Assembly (NCBI GenBank): GCA_025928265.1
Contig: JAICJV010000019.1
Span: forward strand, 1 to 40,644
DNA: 40,644 nt
Direction: 5' to 3'
Origin: Thermoleophilaceae bacterium
GTDB taxonomy: Bacteria > Actinomycetota > Thermoleophilia > Solirubrobacterales > Thermoleophilaceae
Shown one piece after another: positions 29,814 to 38,597 of the stretch (the first letter of the stretch is position 1; the number at the start of each line of letters is the position of its first letter). Both the position numbers and the translations under genes were made by a program. The notes under the pieces were generated by a model. That model worked only from the letters and a program-made list of their open reading frames with translations. It did not search any database and was not told the DNA's origin.

Positions 29814-30971
29814 GTGATCGAGTTCGAGCTGACCGACGAGCAGCGGCTGATTCGCGAGACCGCACACGAGTTCGCCGACCGCGAGATCATCCCCGTCGCA
29901 CGCGACAACGACCGCAACGAGCGCTTCGACACGGACCTCGTCAGGAAGCTCGGCGACATGGGCTACCTGGGTCCGATCGTCTCGGAGGAGTACGGCGGCC
30001 GCGGCCTCGACTACCGCACGTACGCGCTCATCGTGGAGGAGGTCGGACGCGGCGACTCGAGCGCGCGCACGGTCGTGTCGGTGCAGACATCGCTCGTGTG
30101 CTCGTCGATCCAGCGCTGGGGCAGCGAGGAGCAGAAGCACGAGTGGCTGCCGCGCCTCTGCTCGGGCGAGATCCTCGGCTGCTTCGGGCTGACGGAGCCC
30201 GACACGGGATCCGATGCCGCCAACCTGAAGACCCGCGCGGAGAGAACGTCGGGCGGCTGGAAGATCACCGGCCAGAAGCAGTGGATCTCGAACGGCAACC
30301 ACGCAAAGCTCGCGCTCGTATTCGCACAGACCGACCCCGAGCAGAAGCACCGCGGGCTGGCGGCGTTCCTCGTCCCGACCGACTCCCCCGGGTTCAGCTC
30401 GGCCTCGATCCACGGCAAGCTCGGGCTGCGCGCGTCCGACACCGCGGAGCTCTCGCTCGACGGCGTCGAGGTGGGCGACGAGGCGCTGCTCGGCGACGTC
30501 GGCGACGGCTTCAAGGTGGCGATGTCGGCGCTCGACTCGGGCCGCTACAGCGTGGCCGCCGGCTGCGTGGGGATCTGCCAGGGCTGCGTGGATGCCTCGG
30601 TGGAGTACTCGAAGAACCGCCGGCAGTTCGACCGCCCGATCGCCTCGTTCCAGCTCGTGCAGCAGATGATCGCCGACATGGTCGTGGACACCGAGGCGGC
30701 GCGCGCGCTGGTGTGGCGCGCGGGCTGGCTGAAGGACACGGGCAAGCCGAACACCACCGAGACGTCGATCGCGAAGCTGTTCGCCACCGAGGCCGCGGTG
30801 CGCACCGCCAACACCGCGATCCAGGTTCACGGCGGCTCCGGCTACGTCGACGACTACCCGGTCGAGCGCTACCTCCGCGACGCGCGCGTGACGACCCTGT
30901 ACGAGGGCACGTCGCAGATTCAGAAGCTGATCATCGGCCGGGCGGCCACCGGCATCAACGCGATGGCGTGA
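29814..30971 (+). CDS. Acyl-CoA dehydrogenase
   Basis: A 385-residue FAD enzyme that introduces the 2,3-double bond in acyl-CoA, the first step of beta-oxidation. It has the N-terminal helices (FELTDEQRLIRETAHEFAD), CFGLTEPDTGSDAANLKT, KITGQKQWISNGN and NRRQFDRPIASFQLVQ. The C terminus is IQVHGGSGYVDDYPVERYLRDAR followed by YEGTSQIQ with the catalytic Glu364. Chain length is not predictable. GTG 29814 lies 8 bases after TAGGGT (29800-29805), so it is probably leaderless. It is the first gene of a four-gene operon with GTGA overlaps. Confidence 0.95.
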   Translation: MIEFELTDEQRLIRETAHEFADREIIPVARDNDRNERFDTDLVRKLGDMGYLGPIVSEEYGGRGLDYRTYALIVEEVGRGDSSARTVVSVQTSLVCSSIQRWGSEEQKHEWLPRLCSGEILGCFGLTEPDTGSDAANLKTRAERTSGGWKITGQKQWISNGNHAKLALVFAQTDPEQKHRGLAAFLVPTDSPGFSSASIHGKLGLRASDTAELSLDGVEVGDEALLGDVGDGFKVAMSALDSGRYSVAAGCVGICQGCVDASVEYSKNRRQFDRPIASFQLVQQMIADMVVDTEAARALVWRAGWLKDTGKPNTTETSIAKLFATEAAVRTANTAIQVHGGSGYVDDYPVERYLRDARVTTLYEGTSQIQKLIIGRAATGINAMA

Positions 30972-31732
30972 TCGTCGAGGCGGAACGTCGCGGAGCCGTC
31001 GGGGTCGCGCGGCTCAACCGGCCCGAGGCACGCAACGCGCTGTCGTCGGAGCTGATGGAGATGCTGTGCGAGGTGGCCGAGGCGTGGGACCGCGACCCCG
31101 ACGTCCGGGCGATCGTGATCGCGGGCTCCGACGAGTACTTCGCGGCGGGCGCCGACATCAAGGCGATGCGCGACCGCACCTTCCAGGAGGCGCTGTCGAA
31201 CCCGTTCACCTCGTTCTGGCCGCGCATGGCGGCGATCAAGACGCCCCTGATCGCCGCCGTATCGGGCTACGCGCTCGGCGGCGGCTGCGAGCTCGCGCTG
31301 ATCTGCGACATGATCGTCGCCTCGGAGACCGCCGAGTTCGGGCAGCCCGAGATCATGCTGGGCATCATCCCCGGCGGCGGCGGGACGCAGCGGCTCGCGC
31401 GCGTGGTCGGCAAGCAGCGCGCGATGGAGCTCGTGCTCACCGGCCGCCGGATCGACGCGCAGGACGCCTTCCGGCTCGGCTTCGTGAACCGCGTCGCGAA
31501 GAAGAGGGAGTGGCTCGACGAGGCGATCGAGCTGGCCGAGGTGGTGGCGCGCCGCCCGCCGCTGGCAGTGCGACTCGGCAAGCAGGCCGTGCTCGCCGCC
31601 GACGAGACCACCCTCGCCGCGGGACTCGACCACGAGCGGCGCCTCTACGAGCTGTCGATGGCCACCGAGGATCGCGTCGAGGGCATGAGCGCGTTCATCG
31701 AGAAGCGCAAGCCCGACTTCAGGGGGCGGTGA
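30968..31732 (+). CDS. Enoyl-CoA hydratase/isomerase family protein
   Basis: A 254-residue crotonase-fold enzyme. It hydrates trans-2-enoyl-CoA, the second step of beta-oxidation. The oxyanion-hole region is EYFAAGADIKAMRD and ALGGGCELALICD. The two acid residues of hydratases are both present: Glu108 (GCELA) and Glu128 (QPEIMLGIIPGGGGTQRL). The C-terminal VEGMSAFIEKRKPDF is standard. GTG 30968 overlaps the dehydrogenase stop as GTGA. The end overlaps the next gene the same way. Confidence 0.94.
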   Translation: MIVEAERRGAVGVARLNRPEARNALSSELMEMLCEVAEAWDRDPDVRAIVIAGSDEYFAAGADIKAMRDRTFQEALSNPFTSFWPRMAAIKTPLIAAVSGYALGGGCELALICDMIVASETAEFGQPEIMLGIIPGGGGTQRLARVVGKQRAMELVLTGRRIDAQDAFRLGFVNRVAKKREWLDEAIELAEVVARRPPLAVRLGKQAVLAADETTLAAGLDHERRLYELSMATEDRVEGMSAFIEKRKPDFRGR

Positions 31733-33102
31733 CGGACCTCCCGCCCGCGATCGGCGTGGTGGGCGCCGGCACGATGGGAGCCGGGATCGCGCAGCTCGGC
31801 TGCCTCGCCGGGTTCGACACCTACCTGCACGACCCGTTCCCCGAGGCGCTCGAGCGCGGCGGCGAGGAGATCCACCGGCGCCTGTCGAGGCGCGGCGAGG
31901 AGGGCGCCGAGCGGCGGCTCGTGCTGGCGGACTCGCTGGAGGAGCTCGCAGGCTGCGGGCTCGTCATCGAGGCGATCCCGGAGCGCCGCGATTTGAAGCT
32001 CGAGCTGTTCGCGCGCCTTCGCGAGATCGCGCCGGACGCGGTGCTCGCGAGCAACACGTCGTCGATCCTGGTGAGCTCGCTGGCAGGCGACGACGAGAAC
32101 GTCGTGGGAATGCACTTCTTCAACCCGCCGCCGGTCATGCGCCTGCTCGAGGTGATCGCAGCGGAGCAGACCGGCGAGGAGGCGCTCGAGGTCGCACGCG
32201 CCGTGGGTGAGCGGATGGGCAAGCACGTGATCGTGGCGAGCGACGGCCCCGGCTTTCTCGTGAACCGCTGCAATCGCCCGTTCGGCGCCGAGGCGCTGTT
32301 GCTGCTCCAGCAGCGCGTGGCCACCGCCGAGCAGATAGATCGCATCTACCGCCTGGCGGGCGGCTTCCGCATGGGGCCGTTCGAGCTGATGGACCTCGTT
32401 GGCATCGACGTGGGCCTGGAGGTGGCCAGGTCGTTCGACGAGCAGTCGTTCGGCGAGCCGCGCTGGAAGCCGAGTCCCCTGCAGGCGCGCATGGTCGCCG
32501 CGGGACGGCTCGGCCGCAAGACCGGGCGCGGCTGGTTCGACTACCCGCGCGAGGTTGCGGATCCGGAGCCGCGCGCGGGGAAAGCGAGCGCGCGGATCGT
32601 GGGCGACTCGCCGGTGGCCCGGGCTCTTCGCGACCGCGTGACCGACTCCGGCTCGCTCGTGATCGACTGCGAGGGCGACGACGGAGATGTGGTGCTGTGC
32701 GCGGACAGGCGGCTGGGCGATCGCGCGCGAGTCGGGTTCAACCTCGTGCCGCCCCTCGGACACCTGGTCGAGTTGACCGGCGAGCGTGACGAGCGGGTGG
32801 AGTCGTTCTTCGGTGACTGTGGCTTCGTGACCGAGTGGGTCGGCGACGCGCCGGGTCTCGTGCTCGGCCGCGTCGCCTGCCAGCTCGTGAACGAGGCCGC
32901 GTTCGCGATCGGCGAGGGGGTCGGCTCCGCCGAGGACGTGGACGCCGGCATGACGCTCGGGCTCAACCACCCGCGCGGCCCGGTCGAGTGGGGCCGGCTG
33001 ATCGGCTTCGACCGCGTGCTCGCCACGATCGACGGACTGTTCGACGAGTACCGCGACCCGCGCTACCGCGCCGCCCCGCCACTGCGCAGAGGAGGACTCT
33101 GA
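31729..33102 (+). CDS. 3-hydroxyacyl-CoA dehydrogenase with duplicated C-terminal domain
   Basis: A 457-residue NAD-dependent enzyme (third step of beta-oxidation). The Rossmann fold opens IGVVGAGTMGAGIAQLG, followed by VIEAIPERRDLKLELF, ASNTSSILVSSLA and GMHFFNPPPVMRLLEVI, the catalytic His and Asn of this family. The first 3HCDH_C domain includes VASDGPGFLVNRCNRPF and MGPFELMDLVGIDVGLE. The second domain follows (DAPGLVLGRVACQLVNEA, MTLGLNHPRGPVEWGR), resembling PaaH-type enzymes. The start GTG 31729 overlaps the hydratase stop (GTGA). The stop overlaps the next ATG by one base (TGATG). Confidence 0.94.
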   Translation: MTDLPPAIGVVGAGTMGAGIAQLGCLAGFDTYLHDPFPEALERGGEEIHRRLSRRGEEGAERRLVLADSLEELAGCGLVIEAIPERRDLKLELFARLREIAPDAVLASNTSSILVSSLAGDDENVVGMHFFNPPPVMRLLEVIAAEQTGEEALEVARAVGERMGKHVIVASDGPGFLVNRCNRPFGAEALLLLQQRVATAEQIDRIYRLAGGFRMGPFELMDLVGIDVGLEVARSFDEQSFGEPRWKPSPLQARMVAAGRLGRKTGRGWFDYPREVADPEPRAGKASARIVGDSPVARALRDRVTDSGSLVIDCEGDDGDVVLCADRRLGDRARVGFNLVPPLGHLVELTGERDERVESFFGDCGFVTEWVGDAPGLVLGRVACQLVNEAAFAIGEGVGSAEDVDAGMTLGLNHPRGPVEWGRLIGFDRVLATIDGLFDEYRDPRYRAAPPLRRGGL

Positions 33103-33449
33103 TGGCAACCGCCGACCTCACCGTGCTCGCCCTCGGCCGCCAGGAGGTGAGCGCCAGCGCGTACGTCGCGGAGATCCAGCGGCACCTGGCCGCTCAGGAC
33201 CGCGTCCGCTACCGGATGCACGCGATGGGCACCTCGCTCGAGGGCTCGACCGCCGACATCCTCGCCGTCGTCGCGGAGCTGCACGCGGTCCCGTTCGACC
33301 ACGGGATCCCGCGCGTGTACAGCGTGCTGAAGCTCGACGAGCGGCGCGACCGGCCGGATCAGACGCTCGACGACAAGGTGCGCTCGGTCGAGCAGATCCT
33401 CACTGCTGGGCCGTCCAGTGGACCGGACCCGACGGGCAGTTCGACGTGA
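33102..33449 (+). CDS. MTH1187/YkoF-type small protein (thiamine-binding family)
   Basis: A 115-residue protein with the MTH1187 fold pattern: TVLALGRQEVSASAYVAE, RYRMHAMGTSLEGSTADIL, and RVYSVLKLDERRDRPDQT followed by LDDKVRSVEQIL. The family forms ferredoxin-like dimers, and some members bind thiamine. The gene is coupled to the dehydrogenase by TGATG with GGAGGA in front. Why it sits in a beta-oxidation operon is unclear. It overlaps the convergent secreted-protein gene by 50 bp at the tail. Confidence 0.85.
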   Translation: MATADLTVLALGRQEVSASAYVAEIQRHLAAQDRVRYRMHAMGTSLEGSTADILAVVAELHAVPFDHGIPRVYSVLKLDERRDRPDQTLDDKVRSVEQILTAGPSSGPDPTGSST

Positions 33450-34281
33450 CGTTGCCCTGCCCGTCGCGGTCGATCGCCGTGATCTGAATCGTGCCGCCGG
33501 CCGTCGTCCGCCCGATCTTGCCCTTGAGCGCGTAGTCCACGTGCAGCCGCCCGCCCGAGCCGTCGTCGCCCTCGTCGCTGAAGCTGTCACCGAACCTGTG
33601 CTTGCGGATGCGGAAGTTGGTGATCGCATCGGCGGGATTGATCGCACCGTCGGGCGTGCAGTCCGCGAACACGCCGAACCAGAACGTGCGCACCGACGTC
33701 CGGCTGCGGCTCAGCTCGATCACGATCGGCGTGTCCTGCGCGGTCGACCCGCCGAACACGCGCCGTTCGGACACCGGCGCCGACCACGACTCGGTCGCCT
33801 TGCAGTGATCGACCTCCTGGCCGGTCGTGTTGTCGGTCACCGACACGTCGACACCCACGCCGCCGCTCGACTGTCGCGCTCCGAGCTTGCCGTTCACCGC
33901 CATCAGCACCGTCGCCGTCTGGGTGCCGAGGTCGGCGGTTCCCGCCGCCGTGGCCGAGAACCTGCCCGCGCTCGACAGGCGGCCGCCGTGGATGGCGGGC
34001 GCCGTGGACTTGGCGCCGCCCCCGAGCGTGGTGGCAGCCGGGAAGAACGCGCCCGAGTCGCAGTCGGCGTGGACCTGGAGCACGATGCTCTTCACCCTGC
34101 TGCTGCGCGTGCGGAAGACGATCGGCTCGCCCCCGTTCGTATGACCGCCGTAGACCTTCCCGGCGGCAGCGGAGGTCACGGTCACGCCCGCCGCGGGCGT
34201 GCCATGGATCGGCCCGGGCTGGTAGTGCCCCAGACCACCCAGCGGAAGGGCGAACGCCGCGAGCGCCGCCGCATAGAACAT
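33400..34281 (-). CDS. Secreted protein of unknown function
   Basis: A 293-residue protein with a signal peptide (MFYAAALAAFALPLGGLG) and then a Gly/Ser/Thr-rich, mostly beta-type sequence. It contains VYGGHTNGGEPIVFRTRSS, two internally similar blocks (PIVFRTRSSRVKSIVLQVH and PIVIELSRSRTSVRTFWF) and four cysteines, which suggests two repeated beta-sandwich domains. No enzyme motif is seen. ATG 34279-34281 is preferred because the signal peptide starts there, and an upstream start at 34662 would run antisense through the LPXTG gene. Likely extracellular. Confidence 0.7.
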   Translation of the reverse strand: MFYAAALAAFALPLGGLGHYQPGPIHGTPAAGVTVTSAAAGKVYGGHTNGGEPIVFRTRSSRVKSIVLQVHADCDSGAFFPAATTLGGGAKSTAPAIHGGRLSSAGRFSATAAGTADLGTQTATVLMAVNGKLGARQSSGGVGVDVSVTDNTTGQEVDHCKATESWSAPVSERRVFGGSTAQDTPIVIELSRSRTSVRTFWFGVFADCTPDGAINPADAITNFRIRKHRFGDSFSDEGDDGSGGRLHVDYALKGKIGRTTAGGTIQITAIDRDGQGNVTSNCPSGPVHWTAQQ

Positions 34282-34368
34282 GCGTCCAGACTCGCACGGC
34301 GGAGCTCCAGGATGCAAGTAGGCGACCAAACGATTGCCAATTCCGGTTTTCCGGGTGAGACTGGCCGC

Positions 34369-34890
34369 ATGCTCAAGCCGCTCACCCTGCCGGCGGCGGT
34401 TCTCGCCGCGCTGGCCTTCGCCGTTCCCGCGTCGGCTCAGACGACTCCGTCGACCGACACGATGCCCGGCCCCGTCTGCACGGGCGTCGGCGAGAACGGC
34501 ACGCCCACCTGCACGAGCGGCGACCAGGCCGACCAGGGGACGCAGACGATCGGCGACGGACAGACGGTGACCGACCCGGCCGACCAGGTTGATGGGCCGA
34601 CCGTGCCGGACGACGGCGACGGGCCCGCGGCTTCGGACACGCCCAAGCAGGGTGAGGTTCACGTGTTGGGCGACTCGGCAAGCTCGGGCACAAGCGCTCC
34701 TGTCGTGACCAGTCAGCCCGCAGCCCGCAGCCCGCAGCCCGCAGAGCCGGCAGCGTCGGCCTCGCCGAGAACACTGCCGTTCACCGGCATCGACGCCGGG
34801 CTGCTAGCCGCGCTCGGGATCGCGCTGCTGGCGGCCGGCCTGCTACTTCGTCGGCGCCTGCTCGCCGTGCTCCTGGAGCCAGTGCAGTAG
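34369..34890 (+). CDS. LPXTG-type surface protein
   Basis: A 173-residue protein with a signal peptide (LTLPAAVLAALAFAVPASA) and an acidic, Gly/Asp/Thr-rich stalk (QADQGTQTIGDGQTVTDP). A Ser/Pro/Ala-rich stretch follows, then LPFTG (136-140), a membrane helix (AGLLAALGIALLAAGLL) and a basic tail (RRRLLAVL). That is a full sortase sorting signal, so the mature chain should be attached to peptidoglycan. No sortase gene is in the window. A heptanucleotide repeat precedes the anchor. The stop overlaps the aconitase 3' end by 48 bp. Confidence 0.82.
   Translation: MLKPLTLPAAVLAALAFAVPASAQTTPSTDTMPGPVCTGVGENGTPTCTSGDQADQGTQTIGDGQTVTDPADQVDGPTVPDDGDGPAASDTPKQGEVHVLGDSASSGTSAPVVTSQPAARSPQPAEPAASASPRTLPFTGIDAGLLAALGIALLAAGLLLRRRLLAVLLEPVQ
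34714..34744. repeat. Heptanucleotide tandem repeat (CAGCCCG x4)
   Basis: Four perfect copies of CAGCCCG (34714-34741) plus a partial fifth, inside the LPXTG gene and about 30 bp before the codons of the LPFTG motif. Seven is not a multiple of three, so gain or loss of one copy would shift the frame. Confidence 0.8.
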
Positions 34891-36810
34891 GCCGCCCTCG
34901 AGCAGGATCTCGCGTTCCTTCGGCGCGAAGTCGTGCGTGACCTTGAACTCGCGGTCGTCGTCGACCACCACGGTGATCTGGTCCGCGCCGTTCCCGAGCT
35001 CCTCGCGGATCTTCGGCAGCTTCCAGCACTGACCGACATCGGCCTCGTCGTAATCCGAGTCCTCCTCGAAGGTGAGCGCGAGGATGCCCTGCGCCACGAG
35101 GTTGCGGCGGTGAATCCGCGCGAACGACTTCGCGAAGACCGCCTTCACCCCCAGCTGCAGCGGCGCGAGCGCGGCGTGCTCGCGTGACGAGCCCTGACCG
35201 TAGTTGTCGCCGCCGACGATGAAGCCGCTCCCCCACTCCTTCAGCCGCTTGCGGAACTCGGGGTCGCGGTGGCGGAAGGTGAACTCGGCGATCGCCGGGA
35301 TGTTCGAGCGGTACGCCATCACCTCGGCGCCGTCGGGAGCGAGGTCGCCCGTGGAGATGTTGTCCGGCTGGACCGTCGCCACCTTCGCCTCGAGCTCGTC
35401 CGGCAGCGGCTCGTGCTCGGGCGGCGTCTTGATGTTCGGCCCGCGCGGGATCTCGACCTTCTCGGCCTCGTCGTCGGACGCGGGCTTGAAGATGTGCAGG
35501 TCGTCGGCGTACGGCTTGAGCTCGGGCGGCTCGAGCATCTCCGGCGGATCGCCGTACTCGCGCGGGTCAGCGATCTTGCCCTCGATCAGCGACACTGCCG
35601 CCACGGCCGGCGAGCACAGATAGACGCAATCGTCCTCCGTGCCGCTGCGACCGGGAAAGTTGCGGTTCATGGTGCGCAGCGAGTTGGCGCCGGACGGCGG
35701 CGCCTGGCCCATGCCCACGCACGGGCCGCACACCGGCTCGAGCATGCGCACGCCGCCCTCGATCAGCTGCCGGTAGACGCCCGACTCCGCGATCGCCGCC
35801 AGGATCTGCCGGCTGCCGGGTGTGGCCGTCGCCTGCAGGGACGGGTGCACGACCTGGCCGCCCTTGTCAGCGAGGATCGCGCCCGGGAGCGCCAGGTCGT
35901 AGTAGCCCGAGTTCACGCTCGAGCCCATGCACACCTGCGCGATGTCGGTGCCCGCGACCTCTTCGACGGGCACGACGTTGTCCGGGTTCCGCGGCTTCGC
36001 GACCAGAGGACCGAGCTCGTCCAGATCGATCTCCACCCGGTCGTCGTACTCGGCGCCCTCGTCGGGCGCGATGTCCGCGAAGTCGTCCTCGCGGTCCTGC
36101 ATGCGCAGCCACTCGCGGGTGTTGTCGTCGGGCGGGAACACGGCGGAGGTCGCGCCGAGCTCGGCGATCATGTTCGCGATCGTGCCGCGCTCCGGGACGC
36201 TGAGGTCGCGCGTGCCGTCGCCGGTGAACTCGAAGATCTTGTTCTTGCCGCCGCTCGCGCTCAACTGGCGCAGCAGCTCGAGGATGATGTCCTTGGCCTG
36301 CACCCAGGGGCGCTGGAGCTTGCCGGTCAGGTGGACCTCGACCACCTCGGGGCAGGCGATCTCGTATGGGTAGCCGGCCATCGCGACCGCCACGTCGAGG
36401 CCGCCCGCGCCGATCGCGATCATGCCCAGCGCGCCGCTCGTGGTGGTGTGCGAGTCGGCGCCCACGAGGATGCCGCCCGGCTTCGCGTAGCGCTCGACGT
36501 GCACGTAGTGGCAGATGCCGTTGCCCGGGCGCGAGTAGTCGATCCCGAACTTGCGCGCCATCGCCTGAAGCATCCGGTGGTCGTCCGGGTTCTTGTTGTC
36601 GAGCTGGATGACGTTGTGATCGACGTACTGCACCGCGCGATCGACCGCCACGCGCGGCACGCCCAGCTGCTCGAACTGCATGCATGCCATCGTCCCCGTC
36701 GCGTCCTGGAGCAGCGTCTGGTCGATCCGCAGGCCGATCGGCTCGCCCGGCTTGAGCTCGCCATCCACCAGGTGCTCCTTCAGGATCTGGCGCGACAGAT
36801 TTTCCGGCAT
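34843..36810 (-). CDS. Aconitate hydratase, Aquifex type (TIGR01342-like)
   Basis: A 655-residue aconitase-superfamily protein (citrate to isocitrate). Its features include TGTMACMQFEQLGVPRVAV, GADSHTTTSGALGMIAIGAGG, CGPCVGMGQAPPSG and the C-terminal swivel region with GGDNYGQGSSREHAALAPLQL and FARIHRRNLVAQGIL. Of the usual three Fe-S Cys ligands, Cys361 and Cys364 are present. The SCTN position is Ser298 (MGSSVN), but Cys294 lies four residues before it and may serve. The length and features fit the shorter Aquifex-type aconitases. It lies a few kb from a classical AcnA gene, so the two may differ in substrate or oxygen tolerance. Confidence 0.88.
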   Translation of the reverse strand: MPENLSRQILKEHLVDGELKPGEPIGLRIDQTLLQDATGTMACMQFEQLGVPRVAVDRAVQYVDHNVIQLDNKNPDDHRMLQAMARKFGIDYSRPGNGICHYVHVERYAKPGGILVGADSHTTTSGALGMIAIGAGGLDVAVAMAGYPYEIACPEVVEVHLTGKLQRPWVQAKDIILELLRQLSASGGKNKIFEFTGDGTRDLSVPERGTIANMIAELGATSAVFPPDDNTREWLRMQDREDDFADIAPDEGAEYDDRVEIDLDELGPLVAKPRNPDNVVPVEEVAGTDIAQVCMGSSVNSGYYDLALPGAILADKGGQVVHPSLQATATPGSRQILAAIAESGVYRQLIEGGVRMLEPVCGPCVGMGQAPPSGANSLRTMNRNFPGRSGTEDDCVYLCSPAVAAVSLIEGKIADPREYGDPPEMLEPPELKPYADDLHIFKPASDDEAEKVEIPRGPNIKTPPEHEPLPDELEAKVATVQPDNISTGDLAPDGAEVMAYRSNIPAIAEFTFRHRDPEFRKRLKEWGSGFIVGGDNYGQGSSREHAALAPLQLGVKAVFAKSFARIHRRNLVAQGILALTFEEDSDYDEADVGQCWKLPKIREELGNGADQITVVVDDDREFKVTHDFAPKEREILLEGGLLHWLQEHGEQAPTK

Positions 36811-36987
36811 CGGGAAGCTAATCCCCGTTTCGCGCGTGAACGAACACTCCGCGTCAGGCCCGGAACACGCCGCGCGGGTTGGACCGCGCTTTTGGTGGGG
36901 AACATCTCACTGGTGATCACGGAAGCTCGGGAACTCGATCTCCGAACGCATGGCGGGCGGGGCGAAGCCGGGTTCGACGGTGGCTGG

Positions 36988-38214
36988 ATGCGCAACCGCC
37001 GGCGCTCGCCGTGGCCGGTCTGGCTCGTGGTCGTCGCGTTTGTCGCCGGCTGGGTGCTCAATCTGGCGATCGCCGTCGTGCGGCACGAACTCTTCGGGAT
37101 CCGGTTCGGGCTCGCGGCGAGAGCGATCGAGGCAGACGCATGCCTGTTGCTGGCGGCGTACTTCGTGCTGCGACGCCGGGAGAGGCTGACGGCGAACGGC
37201 GTAGGACTGAGACCCGCGCGACCGCGCCGCGCCGCCGCACTGGCGCTCGCAGCGCTCGTCGCGATCAGCGTCTTCGACGCCCTCTACAACAGTGCGATCC
37301 ACCCCCGCCACTGGTTCGACCTTTTCGCGACCTCCCGAAGTCTCTCCACAGGAGGCGCGATCGCGCTGCTTCTGGTGACGGCGTTCGTCGTACCGACGGT
37401 CGAGGAGGTGTTCTTCCGCGGCGTGCTCTACCGCGCGTTGCGTGCGCGGCTCGCGCTCTGGCCCGCCGCGCTGGTCGGCGGAGCCCTGTTCGGCCTCGTG
37501 CACCTGGGCATCGTCGGCGGCCATCCGGCGTACGAGGTCCCGGCTCTCGCGTTCGCCGGAGTGGTCTTCTGCCTTCTGTACGAAGCCACTGGTTCGCTGC
37601 TACCCGGCATCGTCGTGCACTCGTTCATCGACACGATCGGCGCGGAGTACGCCGTGACGGGAGCAGTGGCCGTTACCACGATCGTCTGGGGCGCGGTGAT
37701 TCTGCTCTTCCTCGTCGATCCGGTGGACCTCGCGACCCGCGCGTCGGAACGGCTGCGAGCGCGCCGCGGCCTCCTCTACGCGACCGCGACGGCGGTGGTC
37801 GCGCTCGGTAGCGGTGTCGCTGCCGCGTCCATGGATCCGGGGAGGATCGGCGGGGCGCGCCTGCCCGCCGACGATTCCACGATCGCGGGAGCGTTGAGTC
37901 GCGACGTCCTGCGTGGCCGTGCGCAGCTCACCGCTCAGGTCGACGAGATCACGCACAGCCGCCCACGACTGCTGATCGGTACGACGACATGCACGAACGC
38001 ATCCGAAGGAGCCACGACACGAGGCGCTGATTTTCTCTGCACGCTCAGCGCGAGGGACGGGCGCCACGGAGCGGCGCCCTCATTGACCTTCACCTTCCTG
38101 GTCAGCGGCGACACGAGCCGCTGCTGGAACGCCACGGAGAGGACGATCGACATCGGAAACGGCCCGCGTAACCCGCCATCGCGGCGCACGCTCGACCTCT
38201 GCCCGTTCGACTAG
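36988..38214 (+). CDS. CPBP family intramembrane metalloprotease with long C-terminal extension
   Basis: A 408-residue protein with about seven hydrophobic helices in residues 1-255. The CPBP/Abi motifs are EEVFFRGVLYR (Glu139, Glu140, Arg144), FGLVHLGI, and HSFIDTIG. This is the Rce1-like glutamyl/His membrane protease group, implicated in peptide maturation, self-immunity or protein sorting. After the last helix a ~150-residue extracytoplasmic-looking domain follows with at least four Cys (TTTCTNASE, DFLCTLSARDG, SRCWNATER, LDLCPFD), perhaps disulfide-bonded. The start ATG 36988 is immediately before the first helix. Its stop overlaps that of the convergent thioesterase gene (CTAG). Confidence 0.83.
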   Translation: MRNRRRSPWPVWLVVVAFVAGWVLNLAIAVVRHELFGIRFGLAARAIEADACLLLAAYFVLRRRERLTANGVGLRPARPRRAAALALAALVAISVFDALYNSAIHPRHWFDLFATSRSLSTGGAIALLLVTAFVVPTVEEVFFRGVLYRALRARLALWPAALVGGALFGLVHLGIVGGHPAYEVPALAFAGVVFCLLYEATGSLLPGIVVHSFIDTIGAEYAVTGAVAVTTIVWGAVILLFLVDPVDLATRASERLRARRGLLYATATAVVALGSGVAAASMDPGRIGGARLPADDSTIAGALSRDVLRGRAQLTAQVDEITHSRPRLLIGTTTCTNASEGATTRGADFLCTLSARDGRHGAAPSLTFTFLVSGDTSRCWNATERTIDIGNGPRNPPSRRTLDLCPFD

Positions 38215-38597
38215 GCAGGGGCAGGGCCGGTACGGACGAAGATGCCGCGGGCGCGGGCGCAGACGCGCCCATCGGCCTCGAGCTCGGCCTCCAGCGTCAG
38301 CTCGTCCGCCATCCAGGCCGTCAGGTTCAGGAACGTGCCGATCGGCGCCGGGCGCAGCAGGTCGACCTCGAGGCGCCGCGTGAGAGCGGAGATCTGCGAG
38401 TCGTGCACCAGCAGCGCCATCGCCTCGTCGAGGGCGGTGGCCACGATCCCGCCGTGCACGATGCCCGGCGGCCCCTGGTGGTCCTGTTTCGCGAAGAAGC
38501 GCCCGGCCACTCGGTCGCCCTCCCGCGCGAGCTCGACCTGGAGCCCGAACAGGTTCACCTGCCCGCACCCGAAGCAGAGCTCGTGATGGGTGATCAA
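38211..38597 (-). CDS. PaaI-family acyl-CoA thioesterase
   Basis: A 128-residue hotdog-fold protein: LCFGCGQVNLFGLQVEL, then GPPGIVHGGIVATALDEAMALL, which is the PaaI active-site helix with the Gly-Gly and Asp/Glu, then LEVDLLRPAPIGTFLNLTAW. It should hydrolyse acyl-CoA thioesters. TTG 38595-38597 is preferred as start because it overlaps the aconitase stop as TTGA (the pair would be co-translated). An upstream in-frame ATG at 38654 would run antisense-like through acnA. Substrate unknown. Confidence 0.85.
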   Translation of the reverse strand: MITHHELCFGCGQVNLFGLQVELAREGDRVAGRFFAKQDHQGPPGIVHGGIVATALDEAMALLVHDSQISALTRRLEVDLLRPAPIGTFLNLTAWMADELTLEAELEADGRVCARARGIFVRTGPAPA

